Below are positions 32,928-40,908 of a stretch of DNA of 64,000 bases, one piece after another (position 1 is the stretch's first letter; the number at the start of each line of letters is the position of its first letter). The stretch is taken from the NCBI GenBank assembly GCA_946482285.1, contig CAMLQK010000001.1, positions 372,001-436,000 of the forward strand, written 5' to 3'. Source of the stretch: an uncultured Candidatus Saccharibacteria bacterium (lineage in GTDB: Bacteria > Patescibacteria > Saccharimonadia > Saccharimonadales > UBA4665). Made by a program: the position numbers and the translations under genes. The notes below the pieces were generated by a model, which saw nothing but the letters and a program-made list of their open reading frames with translations, searched no databases and was not told the origin of the DNA.

Positions 32928-35199
32928 AAAGTACAAACACATCAAGTTACCCTCTGCACTTCAAGGCAGCGTTTCAGACTACAATCCGGTGAAGCAAGGA
33001 CGGGGCGAAGACTTGCCTGGGTTTGATAGCAAAGCTGATTATAAGAAAAGGCTTGCGACTTCATCAAGAGAAGTTAAGATTTTTGCAGATAAGCTTCAGG
33101 ATAAACGACGCTTTGACAGAGAAAAGAATCTTGTAGACTTCAAACTTAAGGTTCAGGGTCGACTTTACGAGAAAATGTTTACCAAGTATAACCTCAAAGT
33201 TTCGGTAAGGTATGATGAGCGAGAGCTTGGCCAAGAGTACTCAAACGACACTATCATTGCTAGGGTTAGTAACGATAAACTTCCACGCCAGAAGCAGTCC
33301 GACTTCGAGAGGCTTGAGGCCGATGTAGCAACTTATGTTGAATCCGAAAAGGACAAGCTGAAAAGCTATTTCGGTTTGGTAGAGGAGTTTAGCCCGATTG
33401 TTCCTGGTGTAATTATCGATAGCAAAGTACAGGATATCTATGCCAAGTCAAATTCCACAAAAGCTGTTGTAGATATTGTATTTAGCGATGATCAAGCATC
33501 TATGCAGGCAAAACTTTCTGATCTTAAGGAGCATTTAGGGAGTGCCTTCTTATCTAGCGTGAATACTGAACTCGTTCATGTTGCGCAAGTGAGAGTAGAC
33601 GAAGTAAAACTTTCAGAGATTATCTACTCATATGGCGGAATCGTTAGCGTCGAAGAATCCATTAAGCTCGTATTCCAGAGTAGCCCATCTACAGAGCTAC
33701 AGGATGTCGAGATTGAGGTAGTAGCAGACAATGCTGCTCCAATATTGATTGCGGATCAGCCTGTCAACACTAACCACAATCTCCTTAAGGATGCTTGTAT
33801 TGATCAAATTGGAGACCCTTATCAAGCTGGAGGAGATGGGCACGGCACCAATGTAGCAAGCCTAGTCGCCTATGGCACCGGATTGAGTCCTGCAGGTACA
33901 TTAAAAGTAGAGAATAAGATCGCCTCTGTGAATATAGTTAAGCCGATTCCAGGCGTATCTGGTGCATTTACAATTGATACAGATAATATTACTGAGGCGC
34001 TGGAGAAGTATCACAAGCCTAACCAAGTGTTAGTAATGAACATATCTTCAAATTTTCGTGAAGATATTTATGAACGAAAGATACCTCACTGGTTTAGTGT
34101 GCTATTGGACGAATACGCATTGACCTATAACTGTATATTTGTTGTGTCTGCCGGTAATTTAGGCAACGGTTGGACGCAGGACAGGAAAAACGAAGTATTT
34201 GGGCTAGGATTTCCAGAGCACTTTGCCTCCAAGTATTCAATGATAACGCCACCAGCAGATAGCATGAATGCTCTATCAGTAGGGTCAGTAGCGTACGTAT
34301 CTAATCCCCAGTCGATAAGCAAGCAGTTTGAGCCTACATTAATAACACGACGCGGACTTGTTGGAGTGAAGTCATTTCATCTAGTTAAGCCAGACTTAGT
34401 TCACTACGACTCTAACTGGAATAAGCAGTTTATATCAGAAGACAATGGACCTTACATGGCTGCAAATGACTCTGGGGTTATGCGAAGTGCGGGCACTAGC
34501 TATGCAGCACCGCTAGTAGCACATCACCTTGGGCTAATGATTCAAGCCTACCCTGATTACACCCTTAACACCCTTAAGGCGCTAATTATACATTTTGCAA
34601 AAGAAATAAAGCCGAACTACTCAATTGATCAAGCTGTTACAGATTCATTGGTGGGACACGGCATACCAGACTTAGAACGAACCATGTACTCTCTGGCTAA
34701 TTCGTCAACACTAATAGTTGAAGATAGCATTAAGGTGAATACAACAAAAACAGTGCGAATACCCGTGCCAGCATCAATAGCAGGCACGGCATCTAAGAGG
34801 TTTAAAATCAGCAAGACACTTGTCTACAGCCCGAAAGTCAACAACAAAGACGTTGCTACATATAGCCCCGTTCATCTAACTGCAAGAATAAAAAAGAAAA
34901 GTGGCAAGACGGTTGATAGCTCATTCACACAGGATCACCTCGCGGGTGCTCACAAACATTCCAACGTCAAGCATTACAAGTCAGTGACCTTAAACACCAA
35001 GAAGGACATGGGTGAGTTTTGGGAGATCGAGATCATGGCTGAACCTTGCGCTAAAGATACTGACAAAAACTACATACAAGACTACTCTATTGTCGTGTCA
35101 ATGGATGACTTAAAGCCCACTGGTGAAGGCAACATTCATGAAGAAATTCAGCAGATGATTGAGGTTGAAGTCGGCGTTGAAATTGACGTAAGCCTATAG
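32917..35199 (+). CDS. ietS: Subtilisin-like S8 protease of IetAS-type defence pair
   Basis: The 760-residue protein has an N-terminal helical region of about 270 residues, then a subtilase domain with Asp280 (LIADQPVN), His309 (GDGHGTNVAS), oxyanion Asn in VSAGNLGN and Ser528 (AGTSYAAPLVAHH). A beta-rich C-terminal part follows (about 590-750). There is no signal peptide, so it acts in the cytosol, as expected for a protease unleashed by its ATPase partner. It overlaps the ATPase gene by 11 bases. Codon use is A/T-richer than in the flanking genome. Confidence 0.85.
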   Translation: MDSKKYKHIKLPSALQGSVSDYNPVKQGRGEDLPGFDSKADYKKRLATSSREVKIFADKLQDKRRFDREKNLVDFKLKVQGRLYEKMFTKYNLKVSVRYDERELGQEYSNDTIIARVSNDKLPRQKQSDFERLEADVATYVESEKDKLKSYFGLVEEFSPIVPGVIIDSKVQDIYAKSNSTKAVVDIVFSDDQASMQAKLSDLKEHLGSAFLSSVNTELVHVAQVRVDEVKLSEIIYSYGGIVSVEESIKLVFQSSPSTELQDVEIEVVADNAAPILIADQPVNTNHNLLKDACIDQIGDPYQAGGDGHGTNVASLVAYGTGLSPAGTLKVENKIASVNIVKPIPGVSGAFTIDTDNITEALEKYHKPNQVLVMNISSNFREDIYERKIPHWFSVLLDEYALTYNCIFVVSAGNLGNGWTQDRKNEVFGLGFPEHFASKYSMITPPADSMNALSVGSVAYVSNPQSISKQFEPTLITRRGLVGVKSFHLVKPDLVHYDSNWNKQFISEDNGPYMAANDSGVMRSAGTSYAAPLVAHHLGLMIQAYPDYTLNTLKALIIHFAKEIKPNYSIDQAVTDSLVGHGIPDLERTMYSLANSSTLIVEDSIKVNTTKTVRIPVPASIAGTASKRFKISKTLVYSPKVNNKDVATYSPVHLTARIKKKSGKTVDSSFTQDHLAGAHKHSNVKHYKSVTLNTKKDMGEFWEIEIMAEPCAKDTDKNYIQDYSIVVSMDDLKPTGEGNIHEEIQQMIEVEVGVEIDVSL

Positions 35200-35404
35200 T
35201 TCGTGATCAAACACGCCAAGTATAATCAAGCTGTCGTGCAGCAGCTCAAAATCAGGCCAAAACGTGTTCCAAAACTGGCGCGGCAGGTTCACCAAAGAAA
35301 GGCACTCAGCGAAAGCTGGGTGTTTTTCTTTGTTTGCATTTAGCACAGAGAATCGACGGAGAATGAGCAAAAGCTCCAGTGAAGCTTTTGCTGCCAGCAG
35401 AAAG
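35200..35404 (+). other. Island end: structured non-coding region
   Basis: No convincing gene. It holds terminator T1, CAAAGAAA (35293-35300)/TTTCTTTG (35325-35332), with a CAGC-GAAA-GCTG tip, then GAATCGA (35350-35356), then inverted repeats ACGGAGAAT (35356-35364)/ATTCTCCGT (35407-35415) enclosing AGCAAAAGCT (35366-35375)/AGCTTTTGCT (35383-35392). The last arm runs into the att repeat. GTGTTCCAAAA occurs here (35264) and near the left end (30770). Confidence 0.6.
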
Positions 35405-35422
35405 CGATTCTCCGTGAGGTCA
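35405..35422 (+). repeat. attR-like direct repeat
   Basis: This is an exact 18-bp copy of the tRNA-Glu 3' end at 30651-30668. A shorter relative, GAGTTCGATTCTC, occurs again at 35501-35513, so the site may have taken more than one insertion. Confidence 0.7.
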
Positions 35423-35442
35423 TCAAGACATTATCCAGATTA

Positions 35443-35479
35443 AAAGAGTTCGACAATTTATTCTGCCGAACTCTTTTTG
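35443..35479 (+). terminator. Terminator at island right edge
   Basis: AAAGAGTTCG (35443-35452) pairs with CGAACTCTTT (35467-35476), followed by TTG. Confidence 0.65.
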
Positions 35480-35529
35480 TTGCTCTATCTCAGTAAAATC
35501 GAGTTCGATTCTCTCTGGGCATGAACTGG

Positions 35530-35535
35530 TATAAT
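35530..35535 (+). promoter_or_regulatory. -10 box, leaderless start at 35542
   Basis: TATAAT followed by six bases and the ATG of the methyltransferase. Confidence 0.5.
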
Positions 35536-35541
35536 GGCTTT

Positions 35542-36329
35542 ATGACTACAGTGGGCTTTGAGTACAGAAATAAACGGAAAGAAACCCCTTTCGAGACATT
35601 TCTAAGGTATACCGACGAGAAAGAGAAATCAGCCATAAAGCTTGCCGCAATCCTTAAAGAGAATGTACATGAAGGTTCACACATTCTTGATATAGGTACA
35701 GGCAATGGTGAATACTTGCAGCTTGCCCTATCAAAATTCAACCTTCCCGAGAATATAACCTTAACATTAGTCGAACCGAGTGATGACCTAGTGGTGCAAC
35801 TTGAGGGACGGTTCGCACGGCAGCTGCCAGACGTTAATTTAAAGGTTGTTCATTCTGATCTACAAAACTTTGATAGCGATAAGCAATACGATGTTATATT
35901 AATGTCTCACTTGTTTTACCACATTCCAAGATCTACCTGGACAGCGCAGCTTGCGAAGGCACTTCTTTGCTTAAGTCTGACGGCTTACTAATCACTGTCC
36001 TGCGCGAAAAAGACGACGCATACGATTTTAAAATGTCATTTAAACCGTTCCTGTTCGGTGAATCATTCAAAGCGCTAACCATTGACGATGTGCTTGCTGC
36101 ATTGCCAAAAGATCCAGCCACCGAGATAAGAAAACACCTAGCTGAGTCAGAGTTGAAGATTCCATTTAAGGAAAGTCATGAAGATACCGTGTCAATTATT
36201 GAATTCTATCTAAATAAGCGATGGGAAGAGATGCCAGAATCAATTCAGCAAAGAGTCCTAGAGTTTATCGAGGATAAATACGGAGTATTTAAACAGCGCG
36301 ACTGCATTGCGGTAATTAAGAAGTTGTAA
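35542..36329 (+). pseudogene. SAM-dependent methyltransferase, frameshifted
   Basis: Frame 1 from ATG 35542 encodes a class I methyltransferase with motif I HILDIGTGNGEYLQLAL and VEPSDDLVVQL, and VILMSHLFYHI, then runs out at a stop at 35991. A second frame (-1) continues from about 35967 with LLKSDGLLITVLREKDDAYDF and carries on to 36329. Reading T35967 twice (CTT-CTT-TTG) would join them into one protein of about 262 residues. The site is not a classic slippery heptamer, so a 1-base indel, real or from assembly, is more likely. It sits in the gap between two related hairpin pairs. Confidence 0.75.
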
Positions 36330-36629
36330 TCACGCAGCATAGGCTACCATTCCATCTACTTAAACTAAGCCCACAGCCTTCAGTTTAGGCTCAATATCCT
36401 CTAAAACCTCAAACAAGATTTCGACCTGTTTCGCCGTTGCGCCCCCAGTAAAAGAGTCTCAACGAAAGTTGGGGCTCTTTTACTGTCCGGCTTCCAGAGG
36501 GGAATCGATGAATATAAGCAAAGGTGCCAGCGGCACGCTTGCTTATATTCAGCAGGGATGATTAGCAAAGATGAGACTCTTGGAAGTACCTAGCTTCTTA
36601 CCGCTGCACATGGGACATGCTACCCCATA

Positions 36630-36657
36630 GGTATTAAAAAAAGCCTCTGTAGAGGCA
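36630..36657 (-). terminator. Terminator of 36751-37617 gene
   Basis: On the minus strand GCCTCT-AC-AGAGGC is followed by TTTTTTT. Confidence 0.75.
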
Positions 36658-36673
36658 AATAGTGGCTAGGCAA

Positions 36674-36732
36674 GTCGGGAATGGCTGAAGGGTTCGTGTG
36701 ATGCGAACATGCACTTCAGGCCATTGCCCGAC
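36674..36732. repeat. Long palindrome downstream of high-G+C orphan
   Basis: GTCGGG...AATGGC...TGAAG on the left pairs with CTTCA...GGCCATT...GCCCGAC on the right, over about 59 bases, with a GTTCG/CGAAC inner pair. It begins 18 bases past the stop codon of the minus-strand gene and precedes its terminator. Confidence 0.65.
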
Positions 36733-36750
36733 CTACCTTACCTGCGTGTG

Positions 36751-37617
36751 CTACAAGTTTCCAAGCTCCAGATGCGACAACAGCCCTAGGCCGGGCGTGT
36801 CATATTCGTTGGGGAAGTCCTCGAAATCGACCTCGTCGGGGTCGGTTCCGAGATAGTTACGAATCGCCTCGATAGGCAGGCTGTAGTTACCGTTGGGCGC
36901 TTCGGTGCGGTTGTCGATGAAACCCAGGACACTCTGCGGTGCCCAGGAGTGATCGATGACGTCAGCGTCGTACCTCACAGGAGAAAGATCGACTCCGTGA
37001 ATACCGAACACGAGTTTGAAGTTCCGATAGACCGCTCCACCAACTTCCGGTACCTTACCATCATGACCATCAAGGCCCGGAACGGTGATGAACTCAGGCT
37101 GTCGCGGTACATAGCTGACCACGATGGGGTGTTCCGGCTTGACGTGGTGGTCGAAGCAGGCGAGCACGAATGTGTCGTGCGGGTAGCTGCTCTTGAGGAA
37201 GTCAGCCATGGCCCGCAAACGCGGGGTGATTTCAGGACGTCGACTGTCTGGCACAGCGTCGTCTTGCAGTGTTTCGAGGATAGCTCCAGGAGACTGTGAA
37301 ACCAGGACAGTGTAGGCGCCATATTCTTCCACGGCGACATCGTAACTGCCATCAAGGTAGGTGTCCGCGTAGTCATCGTCGACAGAGAACAAGCCGTGGG
37401 TGAGGCGCTCCATCATATGCCTGGTGTGTTGCGGACCGTCGACAAGACGCAGGTCGAAGCCGGCGTAGTTCAGGATCATGCAGTTGGGGCCGGACTTCGA
37501 CGTAGCTTGATTCTGATAGCCGACGATGTGTCGCTGGACGCCATCAGTGTCAGGCGCGGGTACGTAGCCGTACACCGCAGTGTCGCTGACAAACGCAGAT
37601 CCGGTGGTAATGCACAT
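36751..37617 (-). CDS. High-G+C orphan protein
   Basis: I do not recognise this 288-residue protein. It begins MCITTGSAF; a Cys right after the start Met could be an N-terminal nucleophile, but that is only suggestive. Other phrases are GPNCMILNYAGFDLRLVDG, DTFVLACFDHHVKPEHPIVVSYVPR and YRNFKLVFGIHGVDLSPVRYDADVIDHSW, a soluble alpha/beta look with no membrane helix. AAAGGAG precedes ATG 37617; a promoter TTGTAT-17-TATAGT lies in the A+T-rich region about 70-100 bases upstream. Codon use is G/C-ending, unlike neighbours. A long palindrome and a terminator follow it. Confidence 0.72.
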   Translation of the reverse strand: MCITTGSAFVSDTAVYGYVPAPDTDGVQRHIVGYQNQATSKSGPNCMILNYAGFDLRLVDGPQHTRHMMERLTHGLFSVDDDYADTYLDGSYDVAVEEYGAYTVLVSQSPGAILETLQDDAVPDSRRPEITPRLRAMADFLKSSYPHDTFVLACFDHHVKPEHPIVVSYVPRQPEFITVPGLDGHDGKVPEVGGAVYRNFKLVFGIHGVDLSPVRYDADVIDHSWAPQSVLGFIDNRTEAPNGNYSLPIEAIRNYLGTDPDEVDFEDFPNEYDTPGLGLLSHLELGNL

Positions 37618-37769
37618 ACAGCATCGCTCCTTTGGTGAGGTGGCTACTTGGAAGTTTGTTAATGAGCATACGCAGGGGAATTACTATACAATATTTATTT
37701 AATTTATACAATTCGCAACAAAAGCGCAGGTCACGATTTATATGATGCTGCAAAATTTATAATTTCAGC

Positions 37770-37868
37770 ATGGGCAGCCAGAACTCCGAAGGAGTTCCTT
37801 CATGGACTGTACGCGCAAAAGCTTGCTTTGATGCACAAAACACTCACGAACTGCGAGTGTTTTGTTGA
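37770..37868 (+). CDS. Possible leaderless small ORF (32 aa)
   Basis: TATAAT (37758-37763), a six-base gap and ATG 37770 start a 32-residue frame, MGSQNSEGVPSWTVRAKACF... ending at TGA 37868. It matches the leaderless pattern of other genes here. The same stretch forms hairpins (GAACTCC/GGAGTTC at about 37780 and CAAAACACTC/GAGTGTTTTG near 37840), so a small RNA is equally possible. Confidence 0.3.
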   Translation: MGSQNSEGVPSWTVRAKACFDAQNTHELRVFC

Positions 37869-37876
37869 TTTGAATC

Positions 37877-38566
37877 CTAGAGCCGCTTAACGACGTAGTT
37901 GTATTCAGGATAAAATTGGTCGATATCGGCGAGACCAAGGCTTTCGATTATAATTGGGGCATCGGTAGCAACTACGTCAATCACGCCATCCTGACGTGTG
38001 GTATGGAGTGTGGTGTGGGGTAGTGTGGCATCCCGGAAACCGCTAATGTGATAATGGCCGGGGTTACCCAGCTGGTTATAAAAATCAGGCACAGATGCCA
38101 AAGATTTATCATGCGTTAAAACGTGGTTAATGTCAAAAGTCCACCGCGCAGTAGGGTGTTCACGTAGTACTTCGGCCATATCTTCCGGAGTCTGGCCAAA
38201 CGGCTTGAAGCGATCCATATTTTCAAAAGACGCCAAATCCCCAAAATAATTCGCCAGCCAACCCCAGTGCTCCATGGTGTGCGGGTGGATGGTGATTGCA
38301 GCCGCTCCGATACTTTGTGCGAGCGCTTGGTAATGGACAAGCGCTTCTTTATCCTGCGCTGGACTACGCAGGTCTGATGTATGTATGGCCCGGTAATCAA
38401 ACTGAGCGATTAATCGCAGCAGCGCGGGGTTGTCAAGCCTATCGTATCGTGGTGTATGGAGCTCAACTGCAGAGCAACCAGCATCAAGCATATTTTCAAA
38501 AAGTGCCGAATAGAATTGGTTATCACGCTCAGAAGAATAAATTACTGAAAAACCTACATGTTTCAT
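37877..38566 (-). CDS. TIM-barrel protein (sugar isomerase/AP endonuclease-like)
   Basis: The 229-residue protein fits the xylose isomerase-like TIM barrel (AP endonuclease 2 family): MKHVGFSVIYSSER, GCSAVELHTPRYD, FDYRAIHTSDLR, AAAITIHPHTM, ARWTFDINHVLTHD, NPGHYHISGF and APIIIESLG. His and Glu/Asp at strand ends (IHT, IHPH, DINH, HISG, IIES) would bind metal. The reaction is unknown. Its promoter region is shared with the divergent sigma-like gene, and the ATG is six bases from the -10 box. Confidence 0.78.
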   Translation of the reverse strand: MKHVGFSVIYSSERDNQFYSALFENMLDAGCSAVELHTPRYDRLDNPALLRLIAQFDYRAIHTSDLRSPAQDKEALVHYQALAQSIGAAAITIHPHTMEHWGWLANYFGDLASFENMDRFKPFGQTPEDMAEVLREHPTARWTFDINHVLTHDKSLASVPDFYNQLGNPGHYHISGFRDATLPHTTLHTTRQDGVIDVVATDAPIIIESLGLADIDQFYPEYNYVVKRL

Positions 38567-38571
38567 TATGG

Positions 38572-38578
38572 TATAGTA
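38572..38578. promoter_or_regulatory. Symmetric -10 box serving two leaderless genes
   Basis: The heptamer TATAGTA reads TATAGT on the plus strand (38572-38577), six bases before GTG 38584, and TACTAT on the minus strand (38578-38573), six bases before ATG 38566. Both divergent genes therefore appear to use the same base pairs as -10 element. Confidence 0.6.
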
Positions 38579-38583
38579 GCATA

Positions 38584-40884
38584 GTGGAAAATTCCCCTTT
38601 GCTCACCTCTGGAGTTGCTGCCAGGCTGTATGCCGAGTCGCCGTTTAGCCGGTACAGTACAGACCAGCTCCACCAAGGATTGGTGACATACGAAAACGAA
38701 GAACTTATTTACGAACATCCGGAACGATGCCCGACCATCGAAATCGTCGATACATGCGCCATAGAGGTCGAGGGTTATCGTATTGATCTGTCTGAGCTGA
38801 GGGTGTTTGCGTTGAATGCTCTGCGGCTCAACCAAGGCTTTGCCATGGCATCAGAGGATTTTTATGACCTTGGCTTTAGGGGCGAGGCCAAAACCGTACA
38901 CTACAGCCTTCAGGGACTCCGGCAGGCCATGGCCCAGGGCAGTGGCGAGACCTTTATAGAACAGGAACGACCCAGTAACGGCAAGGTTCTCTATACACTG
39001 GCACCCGAAGTACGCGTGGTGGACCGGCGCAACGAATTACAACTTACAGCAACCGAGCGTCTTCTTGCGGAGTGCGGCGCAATGAACAATGACGGAACGG
39101 TACGTATGTGTGAAAATGGCAGCATTGATTTTGCTGCGCCGAGGTTTCGCGCACGAGTCAACCGCTCTATGGTTAACGAGTACAGGGATCAGGCCAGGGC
39201 TGACTTGGCGATCGCCCAATTTTTAGACATGCGACTTGGCCGCCGAAGTGCGCAGTCGGCAATACTGCCAGTTGGAAGATATGAACCGCCCTTGCCGGAA
39301 GAGGTGTCGCAGCTTTTTGCAGCAAAAGAGCAAGCACTCGCCACCTATCTTATGCTATTGGCGTCGCAGGAAGAGCCTACCGAGCAACAACAGCAGATAG
39401 TGGTCGCTGGTGTCCGTGCAGGTTATGAAATTTTCGCCCGGCATATGGACCTTATAGACAAGCATGCGCGTATGTGGGCGAAGCCGTCCATGCCATACCA
39501 TGAAATATATCAAGAATCTGCCATGATCCTGATGGACGCAGTATTCAACGTTGGCTACGACAGTGGAACGGGGCCGTATATTTTTCGGCATCAGGTAAAA
39601 GAAATGATCAAAAGTAATGGGAGATACGGTCTGCACCCGCTGCAACAGTTCTTTAGCCAGCCGGTTAGTTTCCCAAGCAAGTACTACCAGGACAAGGCAC
39701 GATTTAACGAGGCCAGGGACGAGTTGCGCGATATACGCGGTCATGACCCAAGTGCTGCCGACCTAGCAAAGCACTTGCGGACTACTACTGATAGGGTCTT
39801 AGGTATGTGGGCGCTAGCAGCGAAGCCGCGCGAGCTTGATTACTATAGCGAAGAGAACCCTGATTACCTCCCACCTCAACTACACCTTGCCGATCCTGCA
39901 CACGGGGTTCTGGAAAAGATAGAACAGCGCTTAGCGGTGGAGGGCATCTTTGCAAGCGAGGAACTGACTGTTGCGGAAAAAGTCGTACTAAGCTTACATT
40001 ACCAGATTTTTCAGCCAAGCTTATGCGGCGTTAACATACAAGATGGCACGGCAGCATACCAGTATCCTGCAACACAGGAGGAATTTACGGCACAGACAGC
40101 TAAAATGCGGACGCTCCACTCGTTGGCTGTGGATGTTTTTGGCTTCCATTCCCACTACGCTACTACCAGACATAAGCATGCTTTACGCAAAGCGCGCGCA
40201 ATCTTACGGTCAATGCCCGCTTTTGACACCCATGGCCGTGATGATACTGCTGAAGCCAGGCAGGCTGACGAGCAGGATGAGGCTGAGCGTCAGCAAATAA
40301 TTGCAACTGCCTTGGCGGTTAGCCCTAGTGAGCGGCTTGGTAAAGAAGCAATACAGGCACTTTCGAGTGAGGGAAAGATTGATTTTAACGCACACCATAT
40401 TGTCAGACTCTTCGGCTCATTACCAGACTTTCAGAAAGCATGCGGCTTTGAGCCAGACAAGAGTGTGGTTTTCCGTGATGCCACGCCCGAGGAACTTATA
40501 CGGCTTGCACTCAGCATCAAGCCAGACGGCCCGCTAAAATTCGTGGAAATAGCTGAGCTTTCAAAACAAGGTGACTTTCCAAGCCAAGCTGTCGTTACAC
40601 GGCTCTTCGGCTCATTACCAGACTTTCAGAAAGCATGCGGCTTTGAGCCTGTCAGGACGTTCCACTTTCGGAATTTAACCCAAGAGCAGGCTATCGAAAT
40701 GGCGCAAGCGCTAAAACCAGACGGCCCGCTTACAAGGGCAGAGGTTAACGAGTACGCTAAACAGGGAAAACTCCCGGGCTACTCAGCCATTACACGGCTC
40801 TTCGGCTCATTACCAGACTTTCAGAAAGCATGCGGCTTTGAGCCAAATGTCTCCACCAAAAAACCGAAAAAAACTGAAGGGTAA
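38584..40884 (+). CDS. Sigma-70-like protein with three C-terminal FGS repeats
   Basis: The 766-residue protein starts at GTG 38584 just after a -10 box. Residues 1-230 are unassigned. Residues about 240-345 resemble sigma regions 1.2-2 (GYEIFARHMDLIDKHARMW, IYQESAMILMDAVFNVGYDSGTGPYIFRHQVKEMI), 380-418 resemble region 3 (HDPSAADLAKHLRTTTDRVLGMWALAAKPRELD), and 455-545 a loose region 4 (LTVAEKVVLSLHYQ, ATTRHKHALRKARAIL). Then come three 65-residue repeats, each ending LFGSLPDFQKACGFEP, like the homing-endonuclease-associated DNA-binding repeat (FGSW--A---AG). It is likely a DNA-binding regulator or alternative sigma-like factor. A nearly complete protein, but its family is new to me. Confidence 0.6.
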   Translation: MENSPLLTSGVAARLYAESPFSRYSTDQLHQGLVTYENEELIYEHPERCPTIEIVDTCAIEVEGYRIDLSELRVFALNALRLNQGFAMASEDFYDLGFRGEAKTVHYSLQGLRQAMAQGSGETFIEQERPSNGKVLYTLAPEVRVVDRRNELQLTATERLLAECGAMNNDGTVRMCENGSIDFAAPRFRARVNRSMVNEYRDQARADLAIAQFLDMRLGRRSAQSAILPVGRYEPPLPEEVSQLFAAKEQALATYLMLLASQEEPTEQQQQIVVAGVRAGYEIFARHMDLIDKHARMWAKPSMPYHEIYQESAMILMDAVFNVGYDSGTGPYIFRHQVKEMIKSNGRYGLHPLQQFFSQPVSFPSKYYQDKARFNEARDELRDIRGHDPSAADLAKHLRTTTDRVLGMWALAAKPRELDYYSEENPDYLPPQLHLADPAHGVLEKIEQRLAVEGIFASEELTVAEKVVLSLHYQIFQPSLCGVNIQDGTAAYQYPATQEEFTAQTAKMRTLHSLAVDVFGFHSHYATTRHKHALRKARAILRSMPAFDTHGRDDTAEARQADEQDEAERQQIIATALAVSPSERLGKEAIQALSSEGKIDFNAHHIVRLFGSLPDFQKACGFEPDKSVVFRDATPEELIRLALSIKPDGPLKFVEIAELSKQGDFPSQAVVTRLFGSLPDFQKACGFEPVRTFHFRNLTQEQAIEMAQALKPDGPLTRAEVNEYAKQGKLPGYSAITRLFGSLPDFQKACGFEPNVSTKKPKKTEG
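40408..40844 (+). repeat. Three 195-bp repeats with identical 47-bp cores
   Basis: The same 47 bases occur at 40408-40454, 40603-40649 and 40798-40844, exactly 195 bp apart. The remainder of each 195-bp unit has diverged at DNA and protein level. The core encodes LFGSLPDFQKACGFE. Confidence 0.9.
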
Positions 40885-40896
40885 CTTTACCTTGTG

Positions 40897-40902
40897 TATA
40901 CT
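40897..40902 (+). promoter_or_regulatory. -10 box, leaderless start at 40909
   Basis: TATACT, six bases, ATG 40909. Confidence 0.5.
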
Positions 40903-40908
40903 GCTTGT

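Larger units (their letters stand above)
36330..36750. other. Structured intergenic region
   Basis: No gene is supported here. Terminator T2, AGTAAAAGAG (36447-36456)/CTCTTTTACT (36475-36484), has a CAAC-GAAA-GTTG tip. GAATCGA follows 18 bases later (36502-36508), then inverted repeat GAATATAAGCAA (36510-36521)/TTGCTTATATTC (36539-36550) with an inner GTGCC/GGCAC. This repeats the plan of 35293-35415. The minus strand from about 36440 to 36350 encodes a short TGGATAKQVEILFEVLEDIE-like frame without a start, possibly a gene remnant. Confidence 0.5.

Noticed and set aside
35200..35340. Short frame VIKHAKYNQAVVQQLK... as an integrase end
   Set aside because: No integrase motif, only 46 codons and no ribosome site.
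30672..35404. Prophage
   Set aside because: No integrase, capsid, terminase or tail gene is present; the segment is a small island with a defence-type pair.
40408..40844. CRISPR array
   Set aside because: The three repeats are in frame within one gene with 148-bp spacing between cores; no cas gene or short spacers.
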